DNA from: Hymenopellis radicata
Lineage: Eukaryota > Basidiomycota > Agaricomycetes > Agaricales > Physalacriaceae
NCBI GenBank assembly: GCA_015501595.1
Contig: JADNRX010001198.1
Location: 1 to 12,819, forward strand
DNA length: 12,819 nt
Reading direction: 5' to 3'
Every line of letters starts with the position of its first letter. Position 1 is the stretch's first letter. The translations under genes and the position numbers were made by a program. Below are positions 8,763 to 12,819 of the stretch, piece by piece. Below the pieces are notes generated by a model. The model was not told where the DNA came from, ran no database searches, and was given only the letters and a program-made list of their open reading frames with translations.

Positions 8763-8835
8763 TATATAAGGCAGGTGCGGCAATCCGGCCATGGTGAAAA
8801 TCTTGAAATCAAAAGATATTGACAATCCTTCTTAG
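8763..8835 (+). promoter_or_regulatory. TATA box plus 14-codon frame inside the MITE
   Basis: TATATAAG at 8763-8770 is followed 20 bp later by an ATG (8791) that opens MVKILKSKDIDNPS and stops at 8833-8835. This looks like the retained promoter and first codons of a parent transposase gene after internal deletion. The sequence alone does not prove that. Confidence 0.35.
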
Positions 8836-8926
8836 GGGATTGCTCCCCCACCCAATTCATGCATTTTGGTAAGACAGATTTTTATTCCATAGAATTCTCA
8901 CGGCTGTAGATGCCGGTTTCTCACGG

Positions 8927-8962
8927 TGTTCCAAACTAGTGGTGACTAAGTCGACTGCACCA
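8927..8962 (-). repeat. MITE right terminal inverted repeat
   Basis: 36 bp ending CGACTGCACCA, followed by the TA duplication. On the minus strand it introduces a stop (TAG) into the KDZ frame 13 codons after GGC of the ...GSR motif. Confidence 0.93.
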
Positions 8963-9674
8963 TAGACGCGAGCCAGGCCCCATTTCCTTCGTGCTGGTGG
9001 CGGCTCCATTACTAGCAGCCCACCCACGCTCCGGAGCCTCGCCATCAGTCCGTCCAACTTTCGGAGTCCAGTTAAAGGAATAAAGGTAGCGGCAAGGGGC
9101 GATATGGGCAGGTAGATGGAATTTTGGAATGAGATATGTGATGGCTGCAGGATTATGTGGCGGGCGTAACCACTGCGGATATATTGCGATACGCGACGCG
9201 AAGTTTTTACGCCATTGACATGCGATATCGTAAGAAAGTAGGACATCGGGTGGCGCATTCAGTCCTAGTGTCATGCATACGGCGTAATCCATGAACATGT
9301 ACCTGAAAGATGTCAAGAAAGGAAGTAATTATAGCCGTGACACGTACTTTTCTCCTTTCTTCAAGTTCACAACAGATGAGCCACGCTTCATGTCATGACG
9401 GCTGCATACAACTGCACCGACGCCACTCGAATCCGTACCCTTTCCACCGCGGATATTGGCCAGCTCCAGCGCGTCGTGTTTGTTGCATGAACTTGTTTCA
9501 TCGGCGACACGCTTTTCGTACATTTTGAGGAACACAGCGAAGCGTCCATCTTCAACAAAATACGTGTTTCCATGGTTGAGGGACGGATCGCGTTCACGCG
9601 ACGAGACGTTAAGACGCTTGAGACGGAAGTTGGCATCGATAGCCAGTAGTAGACGGTATAGCCAGCGGTCCTCT

Positions 9675-9727
9675 CTAGAATCGAAAGGGTCAGGTCATGT
9701 ATGATCTTGGGGCCATGCATGACTTAC
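9675..9727 (-). other. KDZ intron with paired palindromic motifs
   Basis: A 53-nt intron with GTCATGTATGAT (9694-9705) and GCCATGCATGAC (9712-9723) only 6 bp apart. The second overlaps the 5' splice site (gtaagtcatgcatgg on the minus strand). A CTGAC branch-site-like word follows the first copy. Confidence 0.85.
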
Positions 9728-10624
9728 GGTGCCACGGTTAGTAAATCCGGAATGTTAATCCCCGGTTGAGGACACGCAGGACACTTGACAACCAGATCGT
9801 TGACAGCTGTTCCTGCGCGGCCACTAGACTCGTTCCCGCGGCCCATGCGCTTTGTGAGCTTCAGGTGGCGCCACTGACGGATCATGCGCAGGAAGAGCTG
9901 GTAGCGATTCTGTAAACAGATTAGATGAAATCACTATCACGAGGTAAGATACTCACCGGAGGGAAATTGATACCCAAATTGTCGGTGAGTCGGGAGAGAG
10001 TCCAATAAAACTCATATGCAGAGATCTAGTTTATAAAGACTGTTAGAAGGTATCAGAAATGAGAAACTTTTACGAACCTTCGACATAAAGCTCATCATTT
10101 GGAAAGTCTCCAAGCATCGGAACGTTGCGCACGTCTCCAGAGAGACCGTAGTAGCCGGATAGAGTTGACGGCGGAGCAACTGGATATCTCGTGGTTGGAC
10201 AAACTGGCAGTTGCAATAATAGAGATTGACGCGATGTATACAATCCACGTCAATGATGGTGAATTTCGGATCGCCAGGGAATGGGTTAGAACATGCCTCG
10301 CCGGGAGGATGTCCGAGTTGTACGCGTAAGCCCAAGTCGGCTAGTGTCGTCCTCCAAAAGAATTCACCGGTCCAGTACTAAAACATAATTCAGTCAAACA
10401 ATCCGAAACTGAATCACCAGACGAACCTGAACTCGATGGAGATATAATTCGGCATGGGCGCGAAGGAGGCAGTCGCCGCAATACAGACGCTCATCGAAGC
10501 ATGTCAGGCATTGATATTGGGCTTGGCTTCCACAGAAAGTCCCAGAAGTGCCAGGACAGGGAGTAATTACGTGGGGACCTTCCAATCTGAGGATTTCAGC
10601 AAGGAACACGTCTGTTCGCTCTCG

Positions 10625-10627
10625 TCA
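10625..10627 (-). other. In-frame TGA in the KDZ transposase
   Basis: Exon 2 begins EDPMAM, then TGA, then RERTDVFLAEILRLEG. In KDZ proteins with the CxC2 cluster this position (DP-x-x-x-W-x-x-x-R-D-x-F/Y-L-x-E-L/I-L-R) usually holds Trp, so the change is most simply TGG to TGA. No alternative acceptor both skips it and keeps phase with exon 1. It lies upstream of the cysteine cluster and all catalytic motifs. Confidence 0.85.
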
Positions 10628-11102
10628 CATGGCCATGGGATCTTCCTAAAGGTGCGAGAATCAACCAATGCTCATTAATCACGAGAATCAAACATACCGA
10701 CGGCGCATACTCGATCTCTTCTGCAGCCTGCTGCAGATTAGGGTCTATCGACAGACAATCCAAACCGTCGTCGTCGACATCAACAGACATATGAGCGCGA
10801 GAAAGAATGGAGGGTGGAGAGAATGGAAGGTCGTCGCCCGCGAGAAGGTTGTCGCCCGCGACGAAGATGTCATGATCGGAAGTAGCAGTGTCAGGAGTAG
10901 CAGACGTTGTTCTCGGATGTGTCACCATAGGTAGAAACATGCCTTGCTGCCAAGATTGGTGATGATGAACTTCGACGCTGTCGGTGAGCGCATCGTCGAT
11001 GGTGCGTTTCTTCCGGCTTTGGCGTTGTGAAACCTTGCGCATCGTAGGGAGTAAGCGTAGGGAGTAAGGGAGTGGATGCGCTTAGAGACAGTCCATACCC
11101 CT

Positions 11103-11110
11103 CCTTTATA
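11103..11110 (-). promoter_or_regulatory. TATA box of the KDZ transposase gene
   Basis: TATAAAGG on the minus strand, about 60 bp before the ATG at 11042. The leader then contains a tandem TTACTCCCTACG (twice) that runs into the start codon. Confidence 0.6.
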
Positions 11111-11189
11111 CCCACATGAACAATGCGCGCTGAAAACAATAAGAAATGGGATAATGCGAAGATAGAATATACCTTTGTTTGTACAAGGG

Positions 11190-11227
11190 ATCGTGTATGA
11201 TCTCCAGACCCAAAGGTCATACATGAC
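11190..11227. repeat. Paired palindromic motif upstream of the KDZ gene
   Basis: ATCGTGTATGAT (11190-11201) and GTCATACATGAC (11216-11227) are 14 bp apart. The arrangement is the same as in the KDZ introns, but here it lies about 150 bp upstream of the start codon, in untranscribed or leader DNA. It sits between the KDZ promoter and the next gene. Confidence 0.7.
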
Positions 11228-11307
11228 CGTCGACTTATTTGTATTCAGGCAATGGGGGATGGTTACACAAACAATTTAATTTTCACGGTACAAACAGATG
11301 TGTATGC

Positions 11308-11871
11308 CTAATTGACGCGGAAGTTGGGATGCCATAGACAGGCTATCTCGAAGGGTTGAGATGCGAAGTTGGATTGTTCGGAGTTGGACTGTTCGGGGTT
11401 GCCGCGTTCGAAACTGGAATGTCCGTCAGCGAGTTAGGCCTCAACAATATGGGCACGTACTTTATGTGTGCCACGCGAAAATTTCCGTCCATGTAGAGGT
11501 ATGAGTTGATGTACGGCTCGCCATTGATGTGCGGGTCGCCCTGGATGAGACCAGCGAGCGCACGAATCATCTTTTTATTTTCCTCCACGTCGCTTGAAGT
11601 GCCGAACTCGGACGTGTCGAACTCGTCACTATGAACTGGAGACAGCTATTGAAGGAGTTAGCGATGATAAAGCAGACATTGATGCGCGTACTAGACATGC
11701 CAACGACTGGGCACAGGTGCAGCCCTTTTTGGCGGGAACAGCATTGCCGAGGTTTGGGCTCTGAGTGCTCGTGAGGTTTGAATCATGGATGGCAACCTCA
11801 AAGACGCGTACCTGAGACGCAGCAAGTGTTGCGGCGCCGCTTGACGCGACAGACGCCTGAGGGGTGATCAT
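11308..11871 (-). CDS. Hypothetical protein, four exons, 139 aa
   Basis: Exons (minus) 11871-11812, 11760-11692, 11645-11461 and 11413-11308 join to 420 nt. The introns are 51, 46 and 47 nt, all GT-AG, and the phases agree. I do not recognise the family. The start (MITPQASVASSGAATLAAS) is Ser/Ala-rich. Exon 2 gives a small Cys pair (KKGCTCAQSLACL). Exon 3 has an acidic stretch then NKKMIRALAGLIQGDP and a Tyr-rich segment (EPYINSYLYMDGNFRVAHI). Exon 4 is Gln/Ser/Asn-rich (NPEQSNSEQSNF) and ends PFEIACLWHPNFRVN. The last intron is supported because without it the frame degenerates into a short Pro/Asn repeat. An in-frame upstream ATG at 11922 would add 17 residues. No signal peptide or membrane segment is seen. 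It lies 265 bp upstream of the KDZ start on the same strand and could be host or transposon cargo. Confidence 0.6.
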
Positions 11872-12310
11872 GGTGGAAAGCAAACCAAAAGTAGCCCTAA
11901 CCCTACGCATGTGCCAGATCATGTGAGTTCAACACGTCGCGACTTAAAAATAAACTTGAAGCAGATTTTCGCGCCGGATCACACTGGACAGGGGACAACA
12001 ATAATGCATGACCATTTGAAAAAAAAAAAAAAAAACTATCGCACTACAGATACAACTAGGAGGTGATACGAAGGAGGTAATACGAATCTTGGCGCTACAC
12101 AACACGACACGAACAGAACCCAACATACTAGGAGGTACAAGAAATACAAGAACAGAATATGTGCTACATTAGGGTCAGTCAGGTATAGTAAACTAAAGTC
12201 AAGAAATACAAGATCTTCCAAGAAATAATGGTAGCATGAAGCGGTGGTGATAGTATGTTGAACAGGAACATGATGAGGCGGGGCGGCAAGAGTGCGTGGA
12301 GAGTGATCGC
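11872..12310. other. Intergenic region with homopolymer and short tandem repeats
   Basis: It contains two CCCTAA units (11895-11906, resembling fungal telomere repeat but only two copies), a run of 17 A (12019-12035), two imperfect 14-bp units GGAGGTRATACGAA (about 12060-12087), and motif relatives AATGCATGAC (12003-12012). No gene is supported. A minus frame at 12036-12404 is hydrophobic and crosses the exons and introns of the neighbouring model, so I left it out. Confidence 0.45.
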
Positions 12311-12607
12311 TTATGAAAATCGTACACGCTTGGAGCTGGAGGGCTGGATAAGTCATGTAAGAGTGCGCAAGACGAAGAAGGTAATGCAAGTCATACAGGA
12401 TCATCCTCAGCCTTGTGTTTCGCCGCCGGTCGGGGGTTGGAGGGCTAAGAAATCATGTAAGACTTGGTAAGATCAAACAGACAAGAGAAACCGTACATGA
12501 TTAACGGCGCCTTGGCGTTTGGCGGCTTCACGGGCTAGACGACTGCTAGAGGCGTCAGCGAGAATAGCCGTGCGTTCCTGGCCCTTGCCCTTGTAGCGAG
12601 TCGTCAT
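12311..12607 (-). CDS. Hypothetical basic protein, three exons visible, 5' end uncertain
   Basis: Exons (minus) 12607-12497, 12444-12397 and 12343-12311 join in phase 0 to 192 nt (63 aa, stop TAA). The product is charged: MTTRYKGKGQERTAILADAS, then a helical-looking Arg/Ala/Lys segment, then PSNPRPAAKHKAEDDP and the basic tail PSSSKRVRFS. This would fit a nuclear or nucleic-acid-associated tail, though that is only a guess. The same frame stays open upstream of the ATG for about 40 codons (Ser/Pro-rich, back to about 12735), so the gene may start farther upstream or beyond the window. Both introns (12445-12496, 52 nt; 12344-12396, 53 nt) carry CTTACATGAY near their 3' ends, related to the recurrent palindromic motif. 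I do not recognise the family. Confidence 0.4.
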
Positions 12608-12819
12608 GGAGTGGCTTGCCAAGGGTGCTTTTGTGGGAGGAGGCGAGGAGGAGGGCGTTACGGTAGACGAGCCCAGGGATGCACCATTCGGCGAGTGTCC
12701 TCGATGAAGGTCGCAGTATTTTGAAGAAGCGCACCGGAGTCGTCAAGTGTAGTGCTTATACCAGGGGTTATCGGCGAGGTAGAGATAGGTGATGAGCCGT
12801 TGATGGGAGTGAACGGGCA
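12608..12819 (-). other. Possible upstream coding sequence, unresolved
   Basis: On the minus strand two frames look coding-like. One (from 12819) reads SPISTSPITPGISTTLDDSG and continues through a TFIEDTRRMVH segment to about 12670. The other leads into the model at 12311-12607. A short intron could link them, but no convincing donor and acceptor pair keeps phase, so I leave it unresolved. Confidence 0.3.

Larger units (their letters stand above)
8622..8962. mobile_element. 341-bp Tc1/mariner-type MITE inside the KDZ catalytic core
   Basis: Inverted repeats of 36 bp (8622-8657 against 8927-8962) match except at two positions, both G/A differences. They begin TGGTGCAGTCG and end CGACTGCACCA. 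TA flanks both sides (8620-8621, 8963-8964), the target duplication of Tc1/mariner/pogo elements. Removing the element and one TA restores the KDZ reading ...GSRLDTLDDHFGD exactly, at the place where KDZ transposases have this motif. The interior has a TATATAAG box (8763-8770), an ATG at 8791 opening a 14-codon frame, and the word GCGTGACA twice (8738-8753) near a GTGACTA shared with the repeats. It is too short for a transposase, so it would need one supplied in trans. It is probably a deletion derivative of a longer element. Confidence 0.93.
7250..11042 (-). pseudogene. KDZ-superfamily transposase with CxC2-like cysteine cluster, disrupted
   Basis: A cut-and-paste transposase of the Kyakuja-Dileera-Zisupton group. 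Exons (minus) are 11042-10698, 10645-10427, 10377-10078, 10025-9957, 9909-9728, 9674-9348, 9302-8565, 8510-8319, 8272-8131, 8079-7439 and 7390-7250, the last continuing at 2454-2216. All introns are 45-54 nt with GT-AG ends. With both insertions left out, the phases agree and the total is 3192 nt (1064 codons with stop), a normal KDZ length. Domains in order: a basic/acidic N-terminus; a cysteine cluster (CPGTSGTFC, CLTCFDERLYCGDC, then an RAHAE His); LGLRVQLGH; DANFRLKRLN; VCSRHD; SYDIACQWRKNF; IPKFHLPAHI; GRTDGEAPERGWA; STKEMGPGSR; DTLDDHFGDQNWRKV; QGVYMP; and the C-terminal AYA segment. Three lesions kill it: TGA at 10625, the MITE at 8622-8962 and the 4.79-kb insertion at 7249. Otherwise it looks young, with no frameshifts and intact splice sites. 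Confidence 0.95.

Noticed and set aside
8857..9258. 133-residue minus-strand frame across the MITE/KDZ border
   Set aside because: It is an alternative frame of KDZ exon 7 continuing into the MITE. The true frame gives SYDIACQWRKNF and related KDZ motifs.
11895..11906. CCCTAACCCTA as telomeric repeat
   Set aside because: There are only two units and it lies next to a gene start. This is too short to indicate a telomere or interstitial telomeric array.
12019..12035. 17-A run as the tail of a retroposed element
   Set aside because: No target duplication or recognisable SINE, LINE or processed gene lies beside it. Simple homopolymer slippage explains it.
12036..12404. 122-residue hydrophobic minus-strand frame
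   Set aside because: It reads through splice sites of the model at 12311-12607 and a poly-T tract. The hydrophobicity comes from pyrimidine-rich sequence rather than a recognisable membrane protein.

Overview
The window is nuclear DNA of a fungus, most likely an Agaricomycete (Basidiomycota). The signs are genes cut by many 45-58 nt GT-AG introns, a short fungal-type MYND zinc-finger gene, and a KDZ-superfamily transposase carrying the CxC2-like cysteine cluster that is common in mushroom genomes. I saw no rRNA, tRNA or CRISPR array and no sign of prokaryotic organisation.

Layout. At 318-1187 (+) lies a four-exon MYND-type zinc-finger protein. A 151-aa unrecognised gene at 1402-1857 (-) converges on it. 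From 2216 to 11042 (-) runs one large KDZ (Kyakuja-Dileera-Zisupton) DNA transposase gene with 11 exons. It is dead and split. A TGA replaces a conserved Trp codon at 10625-10627. A 341-bp Tc1/mariner-type MITE (8622-8962, TA target duplication) sits inside the catalytic core. A 4.79-kb segment (2457-7249) with 11-bp perfect terminal inverted repeats and a CA duplication separates the last coding piece (2216-2456) from the rest. Removing both insertions on paper gives a phase-consistent gene of 1064 codons including the stop, broken only by the TGA.

The 4.79-kb insertion has no recognisable protein gene. It holds subterminal AGTTGACT/ACTCAAGTT repeats at both ends, four diverged copies of a long GC-rich repeat (2826-4140), two strong inverted repeats, and a minisatellite block (5735-6850) whose core is 11 tandem 20-bp units. 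It looks like an unclassified non-autonomous DNA element.

Upstream of the KDZ gene are two more minus-strand spliced models of unknown function: 11308-11871 (4 exons, 139 aa) and 12311-12607 (3 exons visible, 5' end uncertain).

The most unusual signal is a near-palindromic 12-mer, roughly RTCATGYATGAY. It recurs more than a dozen times, often as pairs 6-14 bp apart, in KDZ introns, KDZ flanks and the 12.3-12.6 kb introns. It is essentially absent from the 4.79-kb insertion. It may be a dispersed short element, an introner-like sequence or a regulatory site.
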